A stretch of 64,000 nucleotides of DNA, taken from Thalassobaculum sp965228445 (GTDB taxonomy: Bacteria; Pseudomonadota; Alphaproteobacteria; Thalassobaculales; Thalassobaculaceae). Under the pieces are notes generated by a model. That model worked only from the letters and a program-made list of their open reading frames with translations. It was not told the DNA's origin and ran no database searches. Positions 40,750 to 48,579 of this stretch are shown here, one piece after another. Position 1 is the first letter of the stretch, and the number at the start of each line of letters is the position of its first letter. The DNA is taken from contig OZ245813.1 in the NCBI GenBank assembly GCA_965228445.1, forward strand, positions 4,836,001 to 4,900,000, written 5' to 3'. The position numbers and the translations under genes are program-made.

Positions 40750-41886
40750 TTACAGATCAGGCAAGCCGGCAATCATTTTGTCGACCGTCAGCGGATAGTC
40801 TCTTATGCGAACGCCGCTGGCGTTATAGGCGGCATTTGCGATCGCTGCCGCAGCGCCGCAGATCCCCAACTCTCCCACGCCCTTGGCCTTCAGCGGATTC
40901 GCCACAGCATCAAGGGTATCGAGGAAGATCACCTCCTGCATCCCGATATCCGCATGGACCGGAACCTCATACCCGGCCAGATCGTGGTTCACGAAATATG
41001 CGCGCCCGGTATCGGTCGCCAACTCTTCGGACAAAGCCGCCCCGGCGGCCATGGTCATCCCACCGATGACCTGGCTGCGGGCGGTCAGCGGGTTCAAGAT
41101 CCGACCGCTGTCGCAGACAGCGAGCATGCGACGGACACGGATTTCTCCCGTACCGGCATGCACGCCCACCTCGGCGAAATGAGCCCCGAACGTGGCTACC
41201 TTGTAGTTCGATTTGAAGTCTCCGAATGCCATCTCATCTTCGGCTTCGAAGGGAGTTGGCAGATCGCACAACGCCGTCTCCTCGTTGCCGGCGATCACCT
41301 TGCCGTCGCGGAACTCCACAGTATTGACGCACAATTGCTTGGCAATGACATCTTGCAGGGCAAGACAAGCGGCATAAACACCTGACGTCGCACTGACCGC
41401 TCCGAACTGCCCGCCCGATCCCGAGGAGACGGGAAAAGCACTGTTACCGAGCCGAACCTCCACATCCTCGATCGCCAGCCCCATCGTTTCCGCCGCGGTC
41501 TGCGCCAGGATCGTGTAGGAACCGGTTCCGATGTCGGTCATGTCGGTCTCGACCGTGAGTTTGCCCTTCTCCAACCGAACCCGGGCGCCGGAGTCCTGAG
41601 TGGGAGCGCCGCGGTAGGCGCCGGCCATGCCGTGTCCGATCAGCCAGAGTCCGTCCCGCCTGGAACCCGGCGTGCGGTTTCTCGACCCCCAGCCGAATTC
41701 CGCCGCACCGCGTTCCAGGCATTCAACGAAGTGCCGATCGGAAAACGGCATGTCGGTGTCGCTCGGGTTCACCTTGGTATCGTTGAGGATGCGGAACTGC
41801 ACCGGATCGATGCCGAGTTTCTCCGCCATCTCATCCATGGCGATCTCCAACGCCATCAGGCCGGATGCCTCGCCGGGTGCCCGCAT
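40750..41886 (-). pseudogene. Molybdenum hydroxylase large subunit, 5'-truncated (xanthine dehydrogenase/YagR-like)
   Basis: A 378-residue frame that corresponds to the C-terminal half of the xanthine dehydrogenase/aldehyde oxidase molybdopterin-binding subunit. It begins at MRAPGEASGLMALE, a motif that normally lies in the middle of a protein of about 730 residues. GSGGQFGAVSATSG, the cofactor-contact region, and the catalytic-Glu segment AKGVGELGICGAAAAIANA are intact. Four codons before the motif is a TGA, and the DNA upstream (41890-42110) encodes nothing similar, so the 5' half is gone. The FAD and [2Fe-2S] subunit genes are also missing. It cannot make an active enzyme on its own. Confidence 0.8.
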
Positions 41887-42111
41887 GGCATTCGCTCACA
41901 TCTGACCGATCGCGAGAACCCACAAGTCCCTCCGACTCCCACGTTTGGAACAGTCCCTAAGAACAATGGTGATCACCATCGCCGGATCATGACCTTAGAC
42001 TCGATATCCACAGCGGCCATGAAGGGTGGGACAGACCGTACGGATACCTCTAGTCAGCGTCCTGTCTGTCAAATGACTCTCGGTGGTTTCAGGCCCCCGC
42101 AACCAAATTAC
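41887..42111. other. Intergenic scar between truncated gene and nitrate locus
   Basis: No gene is supported. This is where the missing 5' half of the molybdenum hydroxylase gene would be expected, so a deletion or rearrangement junction lies near 41890. Confidence 0.45.
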
Positions 42112-42143
42112 GCCCGCTAATCCAACCGGATAGCGGGCTTTTT
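42112..42143 (+). terminator. Intrinsic terminator
   Basis: GCCCGCTA (42112-42119), an 11-base loop, TAGCGGGC (42131-42138), then TTTTT. The 8-bp stem is perfect and GC-rich. It points rightwards and no intact plus-strand gene ends just before it, so the transcript it served may have been lost with the rearrangement, or it insulates nasT. Confidence 0.75.
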
Positions 42144-42279
42144 GTTGTACAGACCTCCGGCCACCACACCCCCACTCCCCACGTCGCCCCCACCGACGCC
42201 GCACACCTCCCCCAAACCCGGTTGCGCCCGGCTTTTGTGCGGTGCACCATCGGGTGGTGGCAGTAACGGGTGGGTCCGA

Positions 42280-42864
42280 TTGGCAAGCGGGTTGAAAATC
42301 GCCGTCGTCGAGCGCGACAGGGATCGGGCGATCCAGATCATCGACGGGCTCAAGGAAGCCGGTGATCACGACATCACCGTCATCGGCGACGAGTCCGGGC
42401 TCGGCCGCAAGCTTGCCACCCTCAATCCCGACGTGGTGCTGATCGACCTGGAGAATCCGGACCGCGACGTGCTGGAGGAACTGACCCTGGCCTCCAGCCC
42501 CCTGGAACGGCCGGTGGCCATGTTTGTCGACCGTACCGACGACCGGGCGACCCAGGCGGCGATCGAGGCCGGGGTCAGCGCCTATGTGGTCGATGGACTG
42601 CGCAAGGAACGCATCAAGCCGATCCTCGACGCCGCGATCGCCCGCTTCCACATGATCTCGCGCATGCGGGTCGAGCTGGCGGCGACCAAGGCCGCGCTGG
42701 CCGAGCGCAAGACCATCGACCGGGCCAAGGGCCTGCTGATGAAGGCCAAGGGCCTGTCCGAGGACCAGGCCTACGCCCTGTTGCGCAAGACCGCGATGGA
42801 CCAGGGCCGCAAGGTCGCCGACGTGGCGGCCGCCCTGGTCACCGCGTCGGACCTGCTGAAATGA
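42280..42864 (+). CDS. nasT: NasT-type ANTAR response regulator (nitrate antiterminator)
   Basis: A protein of about 194 residues: a receiver-like domain (about 1-125; LKIAVVERDRDRA, VVLIDLENPDRD with the phospho-acceptor-position Asp) and a C-terminal ANTAR RNA-binding domain (about 135-190; ERKTIDRAKGLLMKAKGLSEDQAYALLRKTAMDQGRKVADVA). NasT binds a two-hairpin leader RNA and prevents termination when nitrate frees it from NasS. A matching leader lies at 44121-44228. The start is uncertain: TTG 42280 (GGGTGGG upstream) or TTG 42292; no in-frame ATG fits. The upstream open frame is proline-rich and not family-like. It overlaps nasS by 4 bp (ATGA). Confidence 0.85.
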   Translation: MASGLKIAVVERDRDRAIQIIDGLKEAGDHDITVIGDESGLGRKLATLNPDVVLIDLENPDRDVLEELTLASSPLERPVAMFVDRTDDRATQAAIEAGVSAYVVDGLRKERIKPILDAAIARFHMISRMRVELAATKAALAERKTIDRAKGLLMKAKGLSEDQAYALLRKTAMDQGRKVADVAAALVTASDLLK

Positions 42865-44039
42865 CCCTCACCCGGCTTGAATGCGGCTTCATTCCGCTGG
42901 TCGACTGCGCCGCCCTGGTCGTCGCCCGGGAGATGGGCTTCGCCGAGGAGGAGGGGCTCGATCTCGTCCTGCACAAGGAACCGACCTGGTCGGCCCTGCG
43001 CGACAAGCTGGCGCTCGGGGTGCTCGACGCCGCGCATATGCTGGCGCCGGTGCCGGTCGCCATGTCCATGGGGCTGGGCGGCATGGCGGTGCCGCTGGAC
43101 GTGCTGCTGGTCCTGTCGGTGAACGGCAACACGGTCGGGGCCTCGCGCGGGCTGTCGGGCCGGATGCGGGAGCAGGGCGGGGAGCCGGACTTCCTAGACG
43201 CCGCCGCCGCCGGCCGGGCCCTGGTGGACGCCGCCGATCGGCGGCTGCGGATCGGCGTGCCGTTCCCGTTCTCCATGCATGCGGAGCTGCTGTACTACTG
43301 GCTGCAGGCGCTCGGCCTGGAGGCGCCCCGGGACCTGGACGTGCGGACGGTCCCGCCGCCGCGCATGGCCGAGGCCGTGGCCGCCGGCGAGATCGACGCC
43401 TTCTGCGTGGGCGAGCCTTGGGGCAGCATCGCCGTGGAGGCCGGCGTCGCCGATCTGGTGATCCCGGGCTGCGCGATCTGGCGGTTCGCGCCGGAGAAGG
43501 TGCTGACGGTCCGCCGCGCCTGGAGCGAGGAGAAGCCCGACCTGGCCGGTGCCCTGATGCGGGCGGTCTGGCGCGCGGCGCGCTGGCTGTCGCTCAGCGA
43601 CAACATGGTGGTCGCCTCCGAACTGCTGAGCCGGCCCGGCTATGTGAACGTCTCCACCGAGATCGTGGACCGGGCGCTGACCGGGCGTCTGGCGGTCAGC
43701 GGCGACGGCGCCGAGTGCCGGGTGCCGCAGTTCCTGGAGTTCTTCGACTGCGCGGCCAGCTTCCCCTGGCGCAGCCAGGCGGCCTGGATCGCGGCGCGGC
43801 TGGCGGCGCGCATGGGCATGGACCGGGCGGAGTCGGTCGCGGTCGCGCGCGGCTGCTTCCGCTCCGACCTGTACCGCTCGGTTCTCGGCCCGCTCGGCGC
43901 CGAGCTGCCGGCGGCCTCGGAGAAGCTGGAGGGGAGCCTGGGCGAGCGGGTCGCCGTCGGGTCGTCGCGCGGGCAGATGGTGCTCGGTCCGGATTTCTTC
44001 TTCGATCACAAAGTCTTCGATCCCGATCACCCGGGCTGA
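42861..44039 (+). CDS. nasS: NasS nitrate sensor, cytoplasmic NrtA-like protein
   Basis: A 392-residue relative of the nitrate-binding protein NrtA without a signal peptide, so it stays in the cytoplasm. Landmarks shared with NrtA further down are CGFIPLVDCAALVVAREMGFAEEEGL, VPFPFSMHAELLYYWLQALGL, VPPPRMAEAVAAGEIDAFCVGEPWG and RPGYVNV. NasS holds NasT inactive when nitrate and nitrite are absent. The ATG lies inside the nasT stop (ATGA), as expected for a stoichiometric pair. The lack of a secretion signal is what separates it from an NrtA transporter component. Confidence 0.88.
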   Translation: MTLTRLECGFIPLVDCAALVVAREMGFAEEEGLDLVLHKEPTWSALRDKLALGVLDAAHMLAPVPVAMSMGLGGMAVPLDVLLVLSVNGNTVGASRGLSGRMREQGGEPDFLDAAAAGRALVDAADRRLRIGVPFPFSMHAELLYYWLQALGLEAPRDLDVRTVPPPRMAEAVAAGEIDAFCVGEPWGSIAVEAGVADLVIPGCAIWRFAPEKVLTVRRAWSEEKPDLAGALMRAVWRAARWLSLSDNMVVASELLSRPGYVNVSTEIVDRALTGRLAVSGDGAECRVPQFLEFFDCAASFPWRSQAAWIAARLAARMGMDRAESVAVARGCFRSDLYRSVLGPLGAELPAASEKLEGSLGERVAVGSSRGQMVLGPDFFFDHKVFDPDHPG

Positions 44040-44120
44040 CCGGGCCGATCCTGCGGTCTCGGCAAAAGATCGACGATTTTTCGCTTGATGCTGCGCTGCA
44101 GTAGTGGCACCGTAATTGAA

Positions 44121-44187
44121 GCGCAGGGCAACGTCGTCCGGCGCCGCTTCCCACAAAGTTGCGGGTTCTGAGCAAGGCTGCTCGAAC
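44121..44187 (+). ncRNA. ANTAR-target leader RNA: two hexaloop hairpins (P1, P2)
   Basis: P1: GCGCAGGGC (44121-44129), loop AACGTC (44130-44135), GTCCGGCGC (44136-44144); the stem has one A-G mismatch and one G-U pair. P2: GTTCTGAGC (44165-44173), loop AAGGCT (44174-44179), GCTCGAAC (44180-44187); the stem has one bulged U. Both six-base loops carry A at position 1 and G at position 4, the known ANTAR recognition rule. The 3' part of P2 also belongs to the terminator at 44176-44222, so P2 and the terminator exclude each other. Nitrate-responsive NasT should stabilise P2 and let RNA polymerase read into nrtA. Confidence 0.8.
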
Positions 44188-44228
44188 AGTCGTGAGTTTC
44201 TCACGACGCTGTTCGTGCGGCCATTTTT
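44176..44228 (+). terminator. Leader terminator controlled by NasT
   Basis: The long hairpin pairs 44176-44196 (GGCTGCTCGAACAGTCGTGA and the next G) with 44200-44222 around loop TTT. It has one T-T mismatch and a 2-base CG bulge on the right arm. The right arm ends GCGGCC and is followed at once by ATTTTTCG. It lies 50 bases before nrtA. Formation destroys hairpin P2 of the leader. Confidence 0.8.
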
Positions 44229-44277
44229 CGTTCGCGCTTCGGGTTCCGGCGCGCGACGGCGGAAGAAGGATGGGACG

Positions 44278-45642
44278 ATGAAACTTGTTTCCTGTGCTGC
44301 CGCGCTCCTCGCGGCTTCGATCGCGGTGACCGCCCAGGCCGAGATGCTCGACGTCGAGAAGGACGAGCTGAAGTTCGGCTTCATCAAGCTGACCGACATG
44401 GCGCCGCTCGCCGTGGCCTACGAGAAGGGCTATTTCGAGGACGAGGGGCTGTTCGTCACCCTGGAGCCCCAGGCCAACTGGAAGGTGCTGCTGGACCGGG
44501 TGATCGACGGTCAGCTCGACGGCGCCCATATGCTGGCCGGCCAGCCCCTGGCCGCCACCATCGGCTTCGGCACCGAGGCCCATATCATCACTCCGTTCTC
44601 CATGGACCTGAACGGCAACGGCATCACCGTGTCGAACGCGGTCTGGGAGGAGATGAAGAAGAACATCCCGACCGGGGCCGACGGCAGGCCGGTGCACCCG
44701 ATCCCGGCCTCCGCCCTGAAGCCGGTGGTCGACAAGTACAAGGCCGAGGGCAAGCCGTTCAACATGGGCATGGTCTTCCCGGTCTCCACCCATAACTACG
44801 AGCTGCGCTATTGGCTCGCCGCCGGCGGCCTGAAGCCGGGCTACTACTCGCCGGAGAACGTCACCGGCCAGATCGACGCCGACGTGCTGCTCTCGGTCAC
44901 CCCGCCGCCGCAGATGCCGGCGACCCTGGAGGCCGGCACGATCTACGGCTACTGCGTTGGCGAGCCGTGGAACCAGCAGGCGGTGTTCAAGGGCATCGGC
45001 GTGCCGGTGATCACCGACTACGAGATCTGGAAGAACAACCCGGAGAAGGTGTTCGGCATCACCGCCGACTTCGCCGAGCAGTATCCGAACACCACCCTGG
45101 CCCTGACCAAGGCGCTGATCCGCGCCGCCCAGTGGCTGGACGAGAACGACAACGCCAACCGGCCCGAGGCGGTCGAGATCCTGGCCCGCTCCGAATATGT
45201 CGGCGCCGATTACGACGTGATCGCCAACTCGATGACCGGCACCTTCGAGTACGAGAAGGGCGACAAGCGGGACGTTCCGGACTTCAACGTCTTCTTCCGG
45301 CACTTCGCGACCTATCCCTACTACTCCGACGCCGTCTGGTACCTGTCGCAGATGCGCCGCTGGGGCCAGATCGCCGAGGCCAGGCCGGACGCCTGGTACG
45401 ACGAGGTGGCGAAGAAGGTCTACCGCCCGGACATCTATCTGAAGGCCGCCGAAATGCTGGTCGAGGAAGGCCACGTGGCGAAGGCCGATTTCCCCTGGGA
45501 CACCGACGGATACCGCGACCCGCAGAGCGAGTTCATCGACGGCGTGACCTTCGATGGCCGCACCCCGAACGCCTATCTGGAGCAGTTCCCGATCGGCCTG
45601 AAGGGCGAGGAACGCGTCGTCGGCAACGCCGTCAGCGGCTGA
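44278..45642 (+). CDS. nrtA: Nitrate ABC transporter substrate-binding protein NrtA
   Basis: A 454-residue periplasmic binding protein. A Sec signal peptide (MKLVSCAAALLAASIAVTAQ-A) is cleaved near residue 21. The mature protein follows the NrtA/CmpA pattern: LKFGFIKLTDMAPLAVAYEKGYFEDEGL, DGAHMLAGQPLAATIGFG, VFPVSTHNYELRYWLAAGG, PPPQMPATLEAG and YCVGEPWNQQAV. It captures nitrate (or nitrite) for the NrtBC/D permease. The ATG at 44278 has GAAGAAGGA about 8 bases before it. It is the first gene after the ANTAR leader and so the first gene of the antiterminated operon. Confidence 0.92.
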   Translation: MKLVSCAAALLAASIAVTAQAEMLDVEKDELKFGFIKLTDMAPLAVAYEKGYFEDEGLFVTLEPQANWKVLLDRVIDGQLDGAHMLAGQPLAATIGFGTEAHIITPFSMDLNGNGITVSNAVWEEMKKNIPTGADGRPVHPIPASALKPVVDKYKAEGKPFNMGMVFPVSTHNYELRYWLAAGGLKPGYYSPENVTGQIDADVLLSVTPPPQMPATLEAGTIYGYCVGEPWNQQAVFKGIGVPVITDYEIWKNNPEKVFGITADFAEQYPNTTLALTKALIRAAQWLDENDNANRPEAVEILARSEYVGADYDVIANSMTGTFEYEKGDKRDVPDFNVFFRHFATYPYYSDAVWYLSQMRRWGQIAEARPDAWYDEVAKKVYRPDIYLKAAEMLVEEGHVAKADFPWDTDGYRDPQSEFIDGVTFDGRTPNAYLEQFPIGLKGEERVVGNAVSG

Positions 45643-45721
45643 TCCCTCCGGCTGCCGTCCGCCGGTCACCGCGCCCGGCGGACGGCTCCCCCCACACCCG
45701 ACATCTTCCGTGAGGTCCGAC

Positions 45722-46807
45722 ATGGCCGCGATCACCGATACCGACAGCCCGGTTTCCGAGCAGCGCGCGGCGCGCCGGGCCCGGCTCCACGCCCGGATCA
45801 GCCGGGCCGATTCCTACCTCAAGATCTTCGGCCTGGGCTGGATCACGCCGATGCTGCGTGCCGCCGCCGGCGACAATCCGGCCGCCCAGTTCCGCGAGGT
45901 CTGGCGCCAGCTCGGCATCCCGCTGCTGTCGATCGCGATCTTCCTGACCGTCTGGGCCCAGCTCGCCCCGACCGTGGAGACCTCGCTCGGCGCGATCCCG
46001 GGACCGGCGGAGGTCTGGGAGCAGGCCGAGAACCTGCACGCCGACTACCTGCGCGAGCGGGACAAGGAAGCCGCCTTCATGGAGCGGCAGGAGACCCGCA
46101 ACGCCAAGCTGATCGCCGCCGGCAAGGAAGACCGGGTGAAGTGGCGCGACTACACCGGCGCGCCGACCTATTACGACCAGATCTGGACCTCGATCCAGAC
46201 CGTGTTCTTCGGCTTCCTGCTGGCGACCGCCGTCGCCGTGCCGGTCGGCATCCTGTGCGGCCTGTCGCGCACCGCCAACGCGGCGATCAATCCGCTGATC
46301 CAGATCTTCAAGCCGGTTTCGCCGCTCGCCTGGCTGCCGATCGTCACCATGGTCGTCTCGGCCGCCTATGCGACCAATGACGGGCTGATGTCGAAGTCGT
46401 TTCTCACATCGGCCATCACGGTGACGCTCTGTTCGCTGTGGCCGACCCTGATCAACACCGCCCATGGGGTGGCGTCGATCGACAAGGACCTGGTGAATGT
46501 CGGCCGTGTCCTGAAGCTGTCGACCTGGACCAAGATCACCAAGCTGGTGCTGCCCTCGGCCCTGCCGCTGATCTTCACCGGCCTGCGCCTGTCCCTGGGC
46601 GTGGGCTGGATGGTGCTGATCGCCGCCGAGATGCTGGCGCAGAACCCCGGCCTCGGGAAGTTCGTCTGGGACGAGTTCCAGAACGGCTCCTCCCAGAGCC
46701 TGGCCAAGATCATGGTCGCGGTCTTCACCATCGGCCTGATCGGCTTCCTGCTCGACCGGATGATGTACGCCATCCAGTCGGCCGTCAGCTTCTCCAGCCA
46801 GCGGTGA
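45722..46807 (+). CDS. nrtB: Nitrate ABC transporter permease NrtB
   Basis: A 361-residue inner-membrane permease. A helix at about residues 62-82 (LGIPLLSIAIFLTVWAQLAP) is followed by a long polar segment, then the BPD_transp_1 core from about 155. The EAA-type coupling loop is in NTAHGVASIDKDLVNVGRVLKLSTWTKI, and helices around LRLSLGVGWMVLIAAEMLA follow. The ATG at 45722 follows GAGG by 7 bases; a GTG at 45710 is also open. The polar insert at about residues 95-140 (NLHADYLRERDKEAAFMERQ) is present in NrtB relatives. Two copies would form the membrane channel. Confidence 0.9.
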   Translation: MAAITDTDSPVSEQRAARRARLHARISRADSYLKIFGLGWITPMLRAAAGDNPAAQFREVWRQLGIPLLSIAIFLTVWAQLAPTVETSLGAIPGPAEVWEQAENLHADYLRERDKEAAFMERQETRNAKLIAAGKEDRVKWRDYTGAPTYYDQIWTSIQTVFFGFLLATAVAVPVGILCGLSRTANAAINPLIQIFKPVSPLAWLPIVTMVVSAAYATNDGLMSKSFLTSAITVTLCSLWPTLINTAHGVASIDKDLVNVGRVLKLSTWTKITKLVLPSALPLIFTGLRLSLGVGWMVLIAAEMLAQNPGLGKFVWDEFQNGSSQSLAKIMVAVFTIGLIGFLLDRMMYAIQSAVSFSSQR

Positions 46808-46812
46808 GCGCC

Positions 46813-48468
46813 ATGAGCATCCTGTCGCTGAAGAATGTGTCCAAGGGCTTCGGTGAGGGCGAGGCGCGCCAGGACGTCCTGCGCAATGTCGATCTCGAGG
46901 TCGAAAAGGGCGAGTTCGTCGCCATCCTCGGCTTCTCCGGCACCGGCAAGTCCACACTGATGAACATCCTGGCGGGGCTGGAACGTCCGGACAGCGGCGA
47001 GGCGCTGTTCCATGGGGCGCCGATCGACGGCCCGGGGCCAGAGCGCGGGCTGGTGTTCCAGTCCTACTCGCTGATGCCCTGGTTGACGGTGAGCGGCAAC
47101 GTCGCCCTGGCGGTCGACACGGTCGCCGCCGGCAAGTCGCGCAAGGAGCGGGCGGCCATCGTCGACCGCTATGTGGAGATGGTCGGCCTCGGCCATGCCA
47201 AGGACCGGCGGCCGGCGGAGCTGTCCGGCGGCATGCGCCAGCGGGTCTCCGTCGCCCGGGCGCTGGCGATGAACCCGGAGGTACTGCTGCTGGACGAGCC
47301 GCTCTCGGCCCTGGACGCGCTGACCCGCGCCAACCTGCAGGACGAGATCGAGCGGATCTGGGAAGCCGACCGCAAGACGGTGGTGCTGATCACCAACGAC
47401 GTGGACGAGGCGATCCTGCTGGCCGACCGGATCATCCCGCTGAACCCGAACGGCACGCTAGGTGAGGGGTTCGAGGTCAACCTCGCCCGGCCGCGCGACC
47501 GCACGGCGATGAACCACAACCCGGCCTTCAAGCAGCTCCGGGCCAAGGTCACCCAGTACCTGATGGATGTCGGCATCGCCGCCAAGGTGATGGAAACCCG
47601 CCGCCTGCCGGCCGTCACCCCGATCCACGGCGCACCCAAGGCCTATGCCGAGGCGGCGGCCACGCCCACCGAGGAGCGCTACCTCCAGTTCTCGCAGCTC
47701 TCCAAGGTCTACCCGACGCCCACCGGCCCGCTCACCGTGGTCGAGGATTTCGAGCTGACCATGAAGAAGGGCGAGTTCGTGTCGCTGATCGGCCATTCCG
47801 GCTGCGGCAAGTCGACGGTGCTGACCATGACGGCCGGGCTGAACCGGATCTCCGGCGGCGGCATCGTGCTCGACGGCAGCCACGTGGTGGACGCCGATCC
47901 GGAGCGCGCGGTGGTGTTCCAGGCGCCGTCCCTGTTCCCCTGGCTGAGCGCCAAGGAGAATGTCGCGATCGGCGTGGACCGGGTCTACCCGAAGGCATCC
48001 CAGGCCGAGCGCCAGGACGTGGTCGAATACTACCTGGAGCGGGTCGGCCTGGCCGATGCCATGGACAAGCCGGCGGCCGAGCTCTCCAACGGCATGCGCC
48101 AGCGGGTCGGCATCGCCCGCGCCTTCGCCCTCAGCCCCAAGCTGCTGCTGCTCGACGAGCCGTTCGGCATGCTCGACAGCCTGACCCGCTGGGAGCTGCA
48201 GGAGGTGCTGATGGAGGTCTGGTCCCGCACCAAGGTCACCGCGGTCTGCGTCACCCATGACGTGGACGAGGCGATCCTGCTGGCCGACCGGGTGGTGATG
48301 ATGACCAACGGTCCGCACGCCACCATCGGCAAGATCCTGGACGTCGATCTGCCGCGGCCGCGCACCCGCAAGGCCCTGCTGGAGCATCCCGACTACTACG
48401 GCTACCGCGAGGAGATCCTGAGCTTCCTTCAGGAGTACGAGCGCGGCGCCCCCGCCAAGGCGGCCTGA
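46813..48468 (+). CDS. Nitrate ABC transporter ATPase, NrtC/NrtD-type halves fused
   Basis: A 551-residue protein with two complete ABC ATPase domains. Domain 1 (about 1-260): Walker A GFSGTGKST, signature LSGGMRQRVSVARAL, Walker B VLLLDEPLSALDA. Domain 2 (about 285-545): Walker A GHSGCGKST, signature LSNGMRQRVGIARAF (SNG in place of SGG), Walker B LLLLDEPFGMLDS. In domain 1 the switch histidine position reads TNDVDEA in place of THDVDEA, so it may be the weaker ATPase. Cyanobacteria have separate NrtC and NrtD, with NrtC bearing an NrtA-like C-terminal domain that is absent here. The start is 5 bases after nrtB. Confidence 0.88.
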   Translation: MSILSLKNVSKGFGEGEARQDVLRNVDLEVEKGEFVAILGFSGTGKSTLMNILAGLERPDSGEALFHGAPIDGPGPERGLVFQSYSLMPWLTVSGNVALAVDTVAAGKSRKERAAIVDRYVEMVGLGHAKDRRPAELSGGMRQRVSVARALAMNPEVLLLDEPLSALDALTRANLQDEIERIWEADRKTVVLITNDVDEAILLADRIIPLNPNGTLGEGFEVNLARPRDRTAMNHNPAFKQLRAKVTQYLMDVGIAAKVMETRRLPAVTPIHGAPKAYAEAAATPTEERYLQFSQLSKVYPTPTGPLTVVEDFELTMKKGEFVSLIGHSGCGKSTVLTMTAGLNRISGGGIVLDGSHVVDADPERAVVFQAPSLFPWLSAKENVAIGVDRVYPKASQAERQDVVEYYLERVGLADAMDKPAAELSNGMRQRVGIARAFALSPKLLLLDEPFGMLDSLTRWELQEVLMEVWSRTKVTAVCVTHDVDEAILLADRVVMMTNGPHATIGKILDVDLPRPRTRKALLEHPDYYGYREEILSFLQEYERGAPAKAA

Positions 48469-48495
48469 GACATGGCCAGTTCGAGGAGACCGACC

Positions 48496-48579
48496 ATGCG
48501 CTTTTCGTCCGTGACCGTCCGGTCCATCGCGTTTTGCTCAGTCGCTCCGGGCCTCTCCCCGGCGGGAGGTGCGGCATGA
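48496..48579 (+). CDS. Possible 27-residue leader peptide coupled to nirB
   Basis: An ATG at 48496 follows GAGGAGA by 7 bases, the best ribosome site in this gap. It opens a frame that ends at TGA 48577-48579, overlapping the nirB ATG (ATGA). The peptide (MRFSSVTVRSIAFCSVAPGL and seven more residues) is unlike known families. An in-frame ATG at 48472 lacks a ribosome site. It may be a coupling peptide or chance. Confidence 0.35.
   Translation: MRFSSVTVRSIAFCSVAPGLSPAGGAA

Noticed and set aside
42085..42111. tRNA 3'-end-like sequence ending in acca before the terminator at 42112
   Set aside because: No T-arm with GGTTCRA and paired stems can be drawn, and no anticodon arm lies upstream. It is not a tRNA gene or a convincing att fragment.
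44105..44119. TGGCAC-N5-TTGA resembling a sigma-54 -24/-12 promoter before nrtA
   Set aside because: The -12 element is TTGA and not TTGC, and its start site would be about 44131, inside hairpin P1, which would remove the 5' arm of the ANTAR leader. The two cannot both be right and the leader is better supported.
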